The notes under the pieces were generated by a model. The model had not been told where the DNA came from, searched no databases, and worked only from the letters and a program-made list of their open reading frames with translations. From Pseudobutyrivibrio sp. ACV-2 (GTDB lineage: Bacteria; Bacillota; Clostridia; Lachnospirales; Lachnospiraceae): DNA of 64,000 bases. The stretch's first letter is position 1; the number at the start of each line of letters is the position of its first letter. The translations under genes and the position numbers were made by a program. This document shows, piece by piece, positions 45,093 to 54,494 of the stretch. The stretch covers positions 186,001 through 250,000 of the forward strand of contig NZ_FNQZ01000001.1 in the NCBI RefSeq assembly GCF_900107545.1, read 5' to 3'.

Positions 45093-47942
45093 TTAATCGG
45101 TAAATTCATCAACTGAATCACTTACAGTACTTGCCTCACCATTAAGGATTTCCTCTGTAGAAGATACCCCAAAATAGTAAGATAAAATGTCTTTTGACAC
45201 TGCAGCTGCATTATGTGATGTATAACCATACGCAATACGCGTAGCAATAGCTACTTCTGGATTGTCATAAGGAGCAAATCCGATAAATAACGCGTGGTTA
45301 GGACGGCTTCTAACTTGCTGAGCTGTACCTGTCTTACCTGCGACAGGCACTGAGAAATTATTATAGCTGGATAAGGATTCAACTACCATTCTCATACCAT
45401 GATGAATAGCATCCCATTGATAATCCTGTAGAACATCCATCTGGTTTCTTACACTCGGACCATAGCTTTTTAAAACCTTTCCATCGGAATCTCTAACACT
45501 GTCGAGCAGAGTAAGATTATAAACGGTTCCTTTGCTTGCAATAGCAGTAGCATAACGAGCAAGCCCCACGGTAGTAAAGTTATTATCCGACTGTCCGATG
45601 GCAGCCATAACAGGATATTCTGTAGCAATATGAGGCGAATTCTCTTCTACTTCTACACCTGTAGTTTCATCAAGTCCATATAAAGAAGCATATTTTTGAA
45701 TTTTTTCAATACCCTTGATGTCATCATAAGCACCATCTCCTCCGGCTAGTCTCCAACCAACCTCGTAAAAGAAATAGTTACATGAATCTCTAATAGCTTC
45801 AGAAACATTGATACTTCCGTGGTTGCTAGGATATATCCAACATTTTGGATGGTTAGAAACCTTAAAATACTGGCCTAAGTCGGTAATCTGGGTTTCTGTT
45901 GTAATAACATTTTCAGCCAATCCGGCAGTAGAACTTACAATCTTAAAGGTAGAACCTGGCGCAGTTCGCTGCTGAGTAGCATAATTATACAAAGGATTAG
46001 CAGCACTGTTTGTAAGATATGCATAATAATCTGCATCAACTGAGTTCGCCAATCTATTGTTGTCATATCCAGGATAAGTAACCATCGCTAAAACTTCACC
46101 TGTATTCGTGTCGAGAATTACAGATGAGCCTGAACAAGGATCTAAGGCTAACTGCCCTGGAGTAATTTCAAGATTCTTTATCTTTGAGAGCATAAATTCA
46201 TATGAAGACAATCTGCCAGAAGCCAGCATCTGATATGTCTCCTCATCTTCTTTTAAAACACCCTGATCATATAAAATCATGCAAAGTTGTGTACCTGTGA
46301 TACCATCATCTAAAAGAAGATATTTGTAAATGAGATTTTTAAATGCTTTATCATTTGATAAATAATCCAATATATAGTCAATCAAATCATTATAAAGTTC
46401 TTCGGTATCTGCGTACTTTGCTTCTATTTCATATTTTGTAATATCAATCCAGTTTTGCTCAATAGCATAGATAAGATATTTATTTACTGCCATCTGCTCT
46501 GAAGTCCATGTAGTCTGTACTTCAGATGATGTATCAATAGCTGAGGAATCGAAAATACCAAGACTCTTTAATTTTGTAACAATATATGTAGAATACGCCT
46601 GATATTCTTTAGGTAAATCGCTATATATAACCTCATTATCTGAAGTAAGTTGAGATTTTAAGGTGGCTAAAACCTGTTTTTGGCGCTTTTCATAAGCAGC
46701 TAAAACAGCTTTTTCTGTAGATGTAGCATTGGAATTCGAAAAAGCATTAATATCAATAATTCCATTACCAATTAAAGAATAATATACATCATAAATGGGA
46801 ACAACTACATCTGATGCAGAACCATTCTCTGATGAATTAAACTGCTTTATATTAGCTATTTTGGAATATAAAATACCGGCAATCTCTTGCTCTAGCAAGA
46901 TGTAAGTAGCCTTTTGTAATTCCATGTCTATAGAAAGATATACATCATTTCCGGATGTGGCTACCTTCGAATCACCCTTGGCAATAGTATTTCCTACACT
47001 ATCTACATAAAGTGTCTCATACCCTTTAGTGCCGGAAAGATAATCATTCATATACTGTTCGATGCCAGACTTACCAACAACATCTGTTGTCTCAACAGTA
47101 TCATCTTTTTTTGACAATTCTTTATACTCGGATGTAGATATTTGTCCTGTATATCCAATTATATGAGCAAAATATTCACTATCAGTATATCTTCTAAGTG
47201 ATTTCTGTTCTATTGCCACACCTGTAAGCTCATTTACATTTTCCTCAACGTAAGCAACAGATTTCTCCGAAATATCTGATGCTATTACTGTGGAAATATA
47301 TTTTTGATATGAATTTTGCCCCATACTATACCTAACAACAAGAATCTTGTATTTCAGTTCTTTATCATATTCATCAGATATATTATAAACTTTAGGACCT
47401 TCAAGATAATTGACTATTTGTTCGGCTGTAGCCGTAGCCTCATCCAAACCAAGTTTTTCATTATAGTCCAAATCATCTATACTATTTCGACCAAAAACAT
47501 CGGCTCTAAATCGTTGCAATGAATTTCCAGAATATAGAAATTGATATGCGCCTGCTGAATCAATAGTAATAGGGAAATTATTGTCAATACTATCTCCATT
47601 GCTTTCTAGTTTTGTAATAATCTGAGCTATTTCAGAATTCAGCGACTGACTTCTTTCTCTTGAGCTAGAATACGTTCCTGTATCTTGAATGGTGACAGCA
47701 TAAACAAGCTCGTTATATGCCAGCAAATTACCATTTCTATCATATATATTTCCGCGGGTAGCAGGTATTGTTTCAGTCTTTTCAAGTTTGAGATTATAAT
47801 GGTCCTGATATTCACTACCATTGATAATCTGTAGATAAAAGAGTCGCATAATAAGTACCATGGCAAAGAAAACCATGGTAACTATAACTACTCTAATTCG
47901 TGAACTAAATGCATTTTTTAAAAAGTCCTTAATAATTTCCAA
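45093..47942 (-). CDS. mrdA: class B penicillin-binding protein 2 with large insertion
   Basis: A transpeptidase of elongation, partner of RodA. It is 949 residues, well over the 600-700 usual for PBP2. One N-terminal membrane helix (about 13-34) is followed by the dimerisation domain (ETIPATRGNIYDRNG) and the transpeptidase domain with S664-T-F-K, S720-C-N and K870-T-G-T. The extra length is mainly a helical insertion of about 235 residues between roughly 355 and 600, after SIDMELQKAT and before ILDTNTGEVLAMV. The start is a TTG at 47942 overlapping mreD by 14 nt; no in-frame ATG fits. Confidence 0.92.
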   Translation of the reverse strand: MEIIKDFLKNAFSSRIRVVIVTMVFFAMVLIMRLFYLQIINGSEYQDHYNLKLEKTETIPATRGNIYDRNGNLLAYNELVYAVTIQDTGTYSSSRERSQSLNSEIAQIITKLESNGDSIDNNFPITIDSAGAYQFLYSGNSLQRFRADVFGRNSIDDLDYNEKLGLDEATATAEQIVNYLEGPKVYNISDEYDKELKYKILVVRYSMGQNSYQKYISTVIASDISEKSVAYVEENVNELTGVAIEQKSLRRYTDSEYFAHIIGYTGQISTSEYKELSKKDDTVETTDVVGKSGIEQYMNDYLSGTKGYETLYVDSVGNTIAKGDSKVATSGNDVYLSIDMELQKATYILLEQEIAGILYSKIANIKQFNSSENGSASDVVVPIYDVYYSLIGNGIIDINAFSNSNATSTEKAVLAAYEKRQKQVLATLKSQLTSDNEVIYSDLPKEYQAYSTYIVTKLKSLGIFDSSAIDTSSEVQTTWTSEQMAVNKYLIYAIEQNWIDITKYEIEAKYADTEELYNDLIDYILDYLSNDKAFKNLIYKYLLLDDGITGTQLCMILYDQGVLKEDEETYQMLASGRLSSYEFMLSKIKNLEITPGQLALDPCSGSSVILDTNTGEVLAMVTYPGYDNNRLANSVDADYYAYLTNSAANPLYNYATQQRTAPGSTFKIVSSTAGLAENVITTETQITDLGQYFKVSNHPKCWIYPSNHGSINVSEAIRDSCNYFFYEVGWRLAGGDGAYDDIKGIEKIQKYASLYGLDETTGVEVEENSPHIATEYPVMAAIGQSDNNFTTVGLARYATAIASKGTVYNLTLLDSVRDSDGKVLKSYGPSVRNQMDVLQDYQWDAIHHGMRMVVESLSSYNNFSVPVAGKTGTAQQVRSRPNHALFIGFAPYDNPEVAIATRIAYGYTSHNAAAVSKDILSYYFGVSSTEEILNGEASTVSDSVDEFTD

Positions 47943-48474
47943 TCCTATCAGAACCTTTCTTTTCTAAATTTTCAAGCCAGTTATTCAAGAACAAAATTGC
48001 ATAATATACAAATATAGATACTAGTAAGGTATAAACCACCTCAGGCAATATTAAATTCATAAAATAAAAGGAAAAATTGTATTTTGCTCTAATCGCAATA
48101 AAAACAAAATATGAGCATATGCCGTAGAGCAAATCACTCATACCTATAAGAAACATAGGGAGTCTTAAGTCATCTCCAAAGAATTGTTTTCTAAACAAAC
48201 CGTTTAAGAAGCCAATATACATATATATCATGGCATATAGACCAAATATACCTCCGGAAAAAATGTCTAAAAGTAAACCTGTAAAAAATCCAACCAGAAT
48301 CCCATTTTTTCTACCACTCATAAATCCATATGTAGATACTACACATATAAGAACATTGGGACTTACTCCGGCTAAAGTATATTTTGATAAAATGCTTGTT
48401 TGGAGCAGAAAACTTACATAGATAACCAGAGCTATAATCAATATTTTCTTGAAATATTGTTTAAACTCACTCAC
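47929..48474 (-). CDS. mreD: rod shape-determining protein MreD
   Basis: A 181-residue membrane protein with about five to six helices and the family-like FFTGLLLDIFSGGIFGLYAMIY segment. MreD links MreC to the elongation complex. The start is a GTG at 48474, overlapping mreC by 8 nt. The basic C-terminus (NWLENLEKKGSDRI) overlaps the PBP2 start, so translation is probably coupled. Confidence 0.88.
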   Translation of the reverse strand: MSEFKQYFKKILIIALVIYVSFLLQTSILSKYTLAGVSPNVLICVVSTYGFMSGRKNGILVGFFTGLLLDIFSGGIFGLYAMIYMYIGFLNGLFRKQFFGDDLRLPMFLIGMSDLLYGICSYFVFIAIRAKYNFSFYFMNLILPEVVYTLLVSIFVYYAILFLNNWLENLEKKGSDRIGNY

Positions 48475-49327
48475 TTGTGTATGACTCCTTTAACTGTTTA
48501 ATAATAAGAACATCCGATAAATGCTTAAAATCTACAACCGGTGTAATAGTACCAGATTTAGATAAATCATTTTCATCCAAATTAACAGATGAAACATAAC
48601 CAATTAATAAACCTGGGAGATATTTGTCGGAAATGTTTGAAGTAACCACAATGTCTCCAATGGCCACCTTATCATCGCTGTCAGCAAGATTTGAATATCT
48701 GATAAGATTGCTGGCTGTCATATCCTCAAGACTTCCAGAAACTATACAATTATCTTGCGTAGATGATATTGTGGCACTTACATTGGATGTATCATCAATA
48801 ATTGAACGAACTACTGAATAAGAATCGCCAACCGAAGATACTATTCCTACAAGACCACCATCAGCTATGACATTCATATTAACCTTTATGCCATCTTTTG
48901 AGCCTTTGTTAATTGTAAAAGTATTAAACCAATTAGATGTAGATTTTCCAATTATTCTGGCACCAGTAGTTTCATAATCAAGATATGACTGATCGAGCTC
49001 ATATAAAGACTGAAGTTCATCTAATTCTTTTAATTTGAGTTCCATGTTACTTATCTTATCATTAAGTTCATCGACCTGAGCCAATAACTGTTCATTTTCT
49101 GATACTAACTCTTTGCGGGATTTTGTATCAGCTGATGATATAGAAATTGAACTTCCAATAAAATCTATACCTTTTTGCATAGGTATAAAGATATGATTGG
49201 CGATTGTCTTAAGAGGGCCACCTGAAAAACCTGTGGAATAACTGAAAAATAAAAGCATTATACAGACTATGGATAAAATCGAAAGTAGATATTTACTTGG
49301 GATTCCACTTGATCTTCTCTGTCTCAT
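48467..49327 (-). CDS. mreC: rod shape-determining protein MreC
   Basis: A 286-residue bitopic protein: basic N-terminus, a membrane helix (about 12-33), a coiled coil (about 70-110), then the double beta-barrel domain with ARIIGKSTSNWFNTFTINKGSKDGIKVNM and GLVGIVSSVGDSYSVVRSIID. MreC activates PBP2-RodA from outside the membrane. Standard place between mreB and mreD. Confidence 0.95.
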   Translation of the reverse strand: MRQRRSSGIPSKYLLSILSIVCIMLLFFSYSTGFSGGPLKTIANHIFIPMQKGIDFIGSSISISSADTKSRKELVSENEQLLAQVDELNDKISNMELKLKELDELQSLYELDQSYLDYETTGARIIGKSTSNWFNTFTINKGSKDGIKVNMNVIADGGLVGIVSSVGDSYSVVRSIIDDTSNVSATISSTQDNCIVSGSLEDMTASNLIRYSNLADSDDKVAIGDIVVTSNISDKYLPGLLIGYVSSVNLDENDLSKSGTITPVVDFKHLSDVLIIKQLKESYTSE

Positions 49328-49346
49328 ATTACCTCTTTGCTATAAA

Positions 49347-50360
49347 TTATAAAAATTTTCTGGTCTTCATGCTGTAACCGTACTGTTTAAATTTGGTATC
49401 AGAAAGTACCTGTCCAAGACCACGGACACATGATTCCTGAGGATCATCATAGCAGTTAACCTTGATATTTGTTACATCAGCAAATAAATCTGTTAACCTG
49501 TTAAGCTGTGAAGTACCACCTGTAAGATAAATACCAGAATGAACGATATCCTTAGCAAGTTCTGGTGGAACTTTCTCAAGAATAAGCTTTACATTGGTGC
49601 AAAGGCTTTCCAAATCAGCCTTTATAGCATTGTAAATAGTGTCGCTTTCGATTTCCATTTCGATAGGAAGACCACTTACAACATCACGTCCAACAACTGT
49701 AAGCTTCTCTCCTCTTCCTTCGATTGCAGAACCGATTTCCTCTTTAAGCTGCTTTGCAGTTTTTTGGCCTATTACAAGATTGAAGTTGCGCTTGATATAG
49801 GTAACAATGGATTCATCGATTTGATTACCACCAAATGGAAGTAACTCTGATAAAACAAGACCACCTAATGAAATAACAGAAATTTCTGTGGTGTCAGCAC
49901 CTAAATCTACAACCATAACACCAGTAGGCTCAGAGACATCTAATCCCATACCTATAGCGCTGGCGATTGGTTTTTCGCAAACCTTGATTGAGTGAGGTTT
50001 ATTTTTTGTTTTAGTAAATAAGTCAGAGAAAGCTTTTTTCTCAACTTCTGTAACGTCTGTAGGAACTGCAACAACAATATCAGCCCCCTTAATCTTTCCC
50101 TTTAAATCCTTTTCAAGAACCTCAAAAAGCATTGTCTGCATATTGTCGAAATCCGCAATAACACCTGATACAATAGGAAAAGAAACGGCTATAGTATCTG
50201 GAGCTTTTTCGAACATAGAATAAGCTGCATCACCATAAGAATACATTTGATTCTTATTTACAATAGCAATTGTATTTTTAATATTAGTAATTTGACTGTT
50301 AGAACCACTGAAAATCTTGAGATTTTGAGTTCCTATATCAATTCCAAAAGAAACTGGCAT
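49347..50360 (-). CDS. mreB: actin-like cell-shape protein MreB
   Basis: A 337-residue actin homologue that guides wall synthesis in rod cells. Nucleotide-binding motifs are clear: FGIDIGTQNLKIF (phosphate 1), VMVVDLGADTTEISVISLGG (phosphate 2) and IYLTGGTSQLNRL (adenosine). SDSTxxxR-type C-terminal features fit. The start MPVSFGIDIGT is usual and is preceded by GGAGGAT on the coding strand. Confidence 0.95.
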   Translation of the reverse strand: MPVSFGIDIGTQNLKIFSGSNSQITNIKNTIAIVNKNQMYSYGDAAYSMFEKAPDTIAVSFPIVSGVIADFDNMQTMLFEVLEKDLKGKIKGADIVVAVPTDVTEVEKKAFSDLFTKTKNKPHSIKVCEKPIASAIGMGLDVSEPTGVMVVDLGADTTEISVISLGGLVLSELLPFGGNQIDESIVTYIKRNFNLVIGQKTAKQLKEEIGSAIEGRGEKLTVVGRDVVSGLPIEMEIESDTIYNAIKADLESLCTNVKLILEKVPPELAKDIVHSGIYLTGGTSQLNRLTDLFADVTNIKVNCYDDPQESCVRGLGQVLSDTKFKQYGYSMKTRKFL

Positions 50361-50402
50361 AACTATCCTCCAAATATATTTAAAATCACATAATTAACTA
50401 GA

Positions 50403-50431
50403 ATTTTAGCACAGTTGTGATGGGTTCACAA
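50403..50431 (-). promoter_or_regulatory. candidate promoter of the mreBCD-PBP2 operon
   Basis: On the - strand TTGTGA (50431-50426) and TAAAAT (50408-50403) are 17 nt apart, with an extended -10 (TGC before TAAAAT). It overlaps the stop codon of the upstream gene and lies about 40 nt before mreB. Confidence 0.55.
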
Positions 50432-51692
50432 GGCAAGCATCCACAAGTTTTTGAAGAGCTTTAAGTATGCCAAGCTTTGCATGATTCCATGTAAGACCAC
50501 CTTGGAAAAATGCTGTATAAGGCTCTCTAAGTGGGCCGTCAGCAGAAAGTTCAATAGATGACCCCTGTACAAATGCTCCCGCTGCCATAATAACCTGAGA
50601 ATCATATCCTGGCATATCCCAAGGCTCCGGAGCAACATAAGAATCTACAGGTGCAGCAGCCTGAATACCTTCACAGAATGCAATCAAACCTTCCGGCTTA
50701 AGGAAGGAAACGGCCTGAATAATATCATATCTAGGCTCAGTAGAATTTGGAACACATAGAAATCCAAGCTTCTCATAAACATTTGCTGCAAAAATAGCAC
50801 CTTTAAGAGCTCCGGCTACAACTGTAGGAGCAAGGAAAAATCCCTGGTAAAAGGATTGCATAATTCCAAGAGATGCACCAACCTCTTTACCAAGGCCAGG
50901 TGATGTAAGTCTATGGGCAGCATTTTCGATGCAGGACTTTTTACCAACAATATATCCACCTATTGGAGCAAGTCCGCCGCCTGGATTTTTAATGAGCGAA
51001 CCTACGCACATATCTGCCCCCACTTCAGTTGGCTCTATGCGTTCTACAAATTCACCATAGCAATTATCTACCATACAAATAATGTCTGGTTTAATTCCCT
51101 TGATAAATGAAATAAGCTCACCTATAGCTTCTACAGAAAGAGTTGGTCTGTTGGCATAGCCCTTTGAACGCTGTATAGTGACAAGTTTTGTTTTTTCATT
51201 AATGGCTGCCTTAATTCCATCAAAGTCAAAGCCACCATCCTCAAGCAAATCAACCTGAGCATATGTAATTCCATATTCAGCCAATGAACCATTTGAAGGA
51301 CGAATACCAATAACTTCCTCCAAGGTATCATAAGGCTTTCCTACAGGTGATAATAATTCGTCTCCAGGACGTAAATTACTCATAAGTGCAAGGGCAAGGG
51401 CATGTGTACCACAGGTAATCTGGGGACGTACAAGTGCATCCTCTGCTTTAAATACGCTGGCGTAAACCTTTTCTAAAAGATCACGCCCCTTATCGTCATA
51501 GCCGTAGCCTGATGAACCGTTGAAGCAGTCAGCAGCAACCTTGTGCTCCTGCATGGATCTAAGCACCTTAAGCTGATTATACTCAGCAATTTCATCAATT
51601 TCTTTGAAACGGTCTTCAAGCTTTTCGATAATTGAAGAACCATAATTGTATACCTGTTCTGAAATTCCAAATTCTTTATAAATACCTAACAA
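50406..51692 (-). CDS. methionine gamma-lyase family protein (YnbB / 'aluminum resistance' type)
   Basis: A 428-residue fold-type-I PLP enzyme of the group named aluminum resistance protein or YnbB. Sequence features: HFNGSSGYGYDDKGRD-like start (DCFNGSSGYGYDD), QITCGTHALALAL, the PLP lysine in IQRSKGYANRP, DNCYGEFVE, GGYIVGK and GAFVQGSSIELSADGP. The reaction is unverified in this family; the cysteine/methionine-type lyase name rests on fold similarity. It lies directly after miaA and mutSL, a conserved Firmicutes order. Confidence 0.88.
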   Translation of the reverse strand: MLGIYKEFGISEQVYNYGSSIIEKLEDRFKEIDEIAEYNQLKVLRSMQEHKVAADCFNGSSGYGYDDKGRDLLEKVYASVFKAEDALVRPQITCGTHALALALMSNLRPGDELLSPVGKPYDTLEEVIGIRPSNGSLAEYGITYAQVDLLEDGGFDFDGIKAAINEKTKLVTIQRSKGYANRPTLSVEAIGELISFIKGIKPDIICMVDNCYGEFVERIEPTEVGADMCVGSLIKNPGGGLAPIGGYIVGKKSCIENAAHRLTSPGLGKEVGASLGIMQSFYQGFFLAPTVVAGALKGAIFAANVYEKLGFLCVPNSTEPRYDIIQAVSFLKPEGLIAFCEGIQAAAPVDSYVAPEPWDMPGYDSQVIMAAGAFVQGSSIELSADGPLREPYTAFFQGGLTWNHAKLGILKALQKLVDACLVNPSQLC

Positions 51693-51693
51693 C

Positions 51694-52632
51694 TTAAATA
51701 ATTCCTTTCTCTTTTAACGAATCCATAATTTTATCTAGAAGCTCTTGGTCAGATTTAAGTATCGACTTATCTAACCATATAACTTCTTTTTCTCGTCTAA
51801 ACCATGTAAGCTGACGTTTTGCATAATTTCTTGAATTCTTTTTTATTAGCTCTAATGCTGTATTTAAATCATATTCACCTTGCAAATATGAAATTATTTC
51901 TTTATAACCGATTCCATCCATTGATGTCATTCCTTGAGCACAGCCTTCAGTTAAAAGCTGTTTTACTTCATCTACAAGACCTGCCTCATACATTTTATCA
52001 ACCCTTGTATCGATGCGATTATATAGTAAATTTCTATCGTCATTTAACACAAAATAAGCAAAATTGTAAGGGCTTACTCGTTCTTTTTCCCTGTTGTTAT
52101 GAACAGAAAACTTTTCTCCTGTTTGCTTGAAATACTCCAAAGCCCTTATAACCCTTTTACGATTTGGTGCAGGAATATTTTCAGCAGATTCCTCATCTAC
52201 AGCTTTTAGCATTTCATGTAATGCTTCATTGCCATTTGTATCAGCATAATCTTCAAGATATTGTCTGTATTCCTTGTCAATTTCCTGGTCTGTAAACTGT
52301 ATATCATAGACGAGGGCCTGTATATAAAAGCCTGTACCACCACAAATGATTGGAATTTTGCCTTTTGAATAAATTTTTTCCATAGCCTCTAAGGCCATTT
52401 CCTTAAATCTGACTACATGAAATTCTTCTTCTGGCTCGATGACATCTATAAGATGATGTGTTACACCATCCATTTCTGCAGTGCTAATTTTTGCAGTTCC
52501 GATATCCATTTTCTTATAAACCTGCATACAATCTGCAGAAATAATCTCGCCATTAATTGCTTTGGCGAGATTAATAGATAACGATGTTTTACCAACTGCT
52601 GTTGGGCCTGTAAGAATAACTAATTTTTTCAT
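51694..52632 (-). CDS. miaA: tRNA dimethylallyltransferase
   Basis: Adds the dimethylallyl group to A37 of tRNAs reading UNN codons. The 312 residues include the P-loop GPTAVGKTSLS, SADCMQVYKKMDIGTAK, HHLIDV, GGTGFYIQALV and RRNREYAKRQLTWFR-type end (NSRNYAKRQLTWFRRE). The start overlaps the mutL stop (TAATG). MiaB is not in the window. Confidence 0.96.
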   Translation of the reverse strand: MKKLVILTGPTAVGKTSLSINLAKAINGEIISADCMQVYKKMDIGTAKISTAEMDGVTHHLIDVIEPEEEFHVVRFKEMALEAMEKIYSKGKIPIICGGTGFYIQALVYDIQFTDQEIDKEYRQYLEDYADTNGNEALHEMLKAVDEESAENIPAPNRKRVIRALEYFKQTGEKFSVHNNREKERVSPYNFAYFVLNDDRNLLYNRIDTRVDKMYEAGLVDEVKQLLTEGCAQGMTSMDGIGYKEIISYLQGEYDLNTALELIKKNSRNYAKRQLTWFRREKEVIWLDKSILKSDQELLDKIMDSLKEKGII

Positions 52633-54494
52633 TAAATAATCCTTTTAAATTTTTTACCAAGCTCGTATTCGGAAAATGATATCATTGTTGGTCTGCCATG
52701 AGGACAATGATATGGATTTTCAAGCTTTAATAAATCATCTATAAGTGTTTTTATTTCAGGTATTGAAAGCTTATTATTGCCTTTAACAGCAGCCTTACAA
52801 GACATAGATGCAACCTTTTCCACAATCATATCGAAGGAATCACTGGCTTTGTAGGACTGACAGTCAGCAAGTACCTCTAAAAAGAAAGTCTTGGGATCAA
52901 GATTTAAAAGATTGCCTGGAACACCATTAATGGCAAGCTCGTTTCCTCCGAAGGATTCTACCCTGTAGCCCAATCGCTCAAAGGCTTCACGGTAGTTTTC
53001 AAATAATAGAATATCTTGAGTAGACAATGAAATAATCACAGGCGGACTAACCATCTGAGAAGTCATCTCGTTATTTTTTAGTCTGGCCATAGTCTTCTCG
53101 AAAAGGACCTTTTCATGAGCTGCATGCTGGTCAATGATATACATGTTTTTATCGTATTCAACAATCCAATAGGTATCAAAAACCTGACCTATTATCTTAT
53201 GTTCTTTTACAGCCTCTTTATCTAAAAATGAAATCTGCTCATATTTTTCACCGCCCCTATTCTTCTCTTCAAACTTTTTCTCATAAGGAGTGTCCGCATG
53301 AATCTGAGCAGTAATACTCTGACGTATTTTTTCTAACCTGTCTCTTTCAAATGGTTCAGGTAGCTTAGGTTTAGCTACCGGTTTTGGCGGTGGGATGACT
53401 TCATCATCCGTTGATACCTCCGGTTCCTTTGATATTGAATGTTCTGCTATAGTCATAGGAGCAGGTTTTTCCACCTGTTCTTCCACATGAGCCTCTAAAA
53501 CATCCTCTCGTTTTCTGAGCCTTTTATTAATAGCTTTAGTCAAAAGCTCACATACATATGGCTCATCCTCGAAACGAACCTCCTGTTTAGTAGGATGAAC
53601 ATTGACGTCAACAGCTCCCTCATCAAATGCGATATTAATAACGAAAAATGGATATTGATGCCCCATTAAAAAGCCATAATAGCCTTCCTCGCATGCTCTT
53701 GATAGGCTGTTACTTTTGATATATCTGTTATTTACAAAGAAATGTTCAAAGGCTCTATTTCCCCTTGCAATTACCGACTGGCCAATGAATCCGTATATAC
53801 GAACCTTTTCATCTTCATACTCCAAATCTAAAACATTAGAGGCAATCTGTCTTCCATATATCTGATAAATTGTATCTGAAAGCACACCATTTCCAGATGT
53901 CATGAGCTTTTCTTTGCCATTCAACAGGAATTTGAAGGAAATCTCTGGATGGGATAAAGCTAAATGCTCAACCACATCAAAAACGTAGCTTCCTTCTGTA
54001 CTTTCAGACTTTAAAAACTTTTTTCTGGCAGGAGTATTATAAAACAGCTGTCTAACGATAAAGGTAGTACCATTAGGGGCACCTATATCTGTGAGAGATA
54101 CTTCCTTTGCTCCCTCAATAATATAGCTGGCACCTAAAAGGCTGTCTTTTGTTTTGGTAATGAGCTCAACCTTTGAGACAGCTGATATAGATGAAAGAGC
54201 CTCACCTCTAAAGCCAAGGGAACGCACCTTATCCAAATCATCAGCTGTAGAAATTTTGGATGTAGAATGCCTTAAAAATGCCACTTGAATCTGGTCTTTA
54301 TCAATTCCAGAACCATTATCAGTTATTCTAAGATATTCAATACCACCACCCCTTATTTCAACTGAAATGGCTGTAGCTCCAGCATCAATGCTGTTTTCTA
54401 TAAGCTCCTTCGCCACAGATGCAGGTCGTTCAACCACCTCACCTGCAGCGATTTTATCAATTGTCTCCTGGCTAAGTAAATTAATTTTTCCCAT
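52632..54494 (-). CDS. mutL: DNA mismatch repair protein MutL
   Basis: Couples mismatch recognition to strand removal. The 620 residues have the GHKL ATPase domain (ELIENSIDAGAT, ITDNGSGID, RHSTSKI, GFRGEALSSI), an acidic/proline-rich linker (about 345-420), and the C-terminal dimerisation and endonuclease domain with DQHAAHEKVLFE and CPHGRP. DQHAAHE matches the DQHA(x)2E(x)4E nuclease motif of MutL proteins from species without MutH. Start and stop overlap neighbouring genes by one nucleotide. Confidence 0.96.
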   Translation of the reverse strand: MGKINLLSQETIDKIAAGEVVERPASVAKELIENSIDAGATAISVEIRGGGIEYLRITDNGSGIDKDQIQVAFLRHSTSKISTADDLDKVRSLGFRGEALSSISAVSKVELITKTKDSLLGASYIIEGAKEVSLTDIGAPNGTTFIVRQLFYNTPARKKFLKSESTEGSYVFDVVEHLALSHPEISFKFLLNGKEKLMTSGNGVLSDTIYQIYGRQIASNVLDLEYEDEKVRIYGFIGQSVIARGNRAFEHFFVNNRYIKSNSLSRACEEGYYGFLMGHQYPFFVINIAFDEGAVDVNVHPTKQEVRFEDEPYVCELLTKAINKRLRKREDVLEAHVEEQVEKPAPMTIAEHSISKEPEVSTDDEVIPPPKPVAKPKLPEPFERDRLEKIRQSITAQIHADTPYEKKFEEKNRGGEKYEQISFLDKEAVKEHKIIGQVFDTYWIVEYDKNMYIIDQHAAHEKVLFEKTMARLKNNEMTSQMVSPPVIISLSTQDILLFENYREAFERLGYRVESFGGNELAINGVPGNLLNLDPKTFFLEVLADCQSYKASDSFDMIVEKVASMSCKAAVKGNNKLSIPEIKTLIDDLLKLENPYHCPHGRPTMISFSEYELGKKFKRII

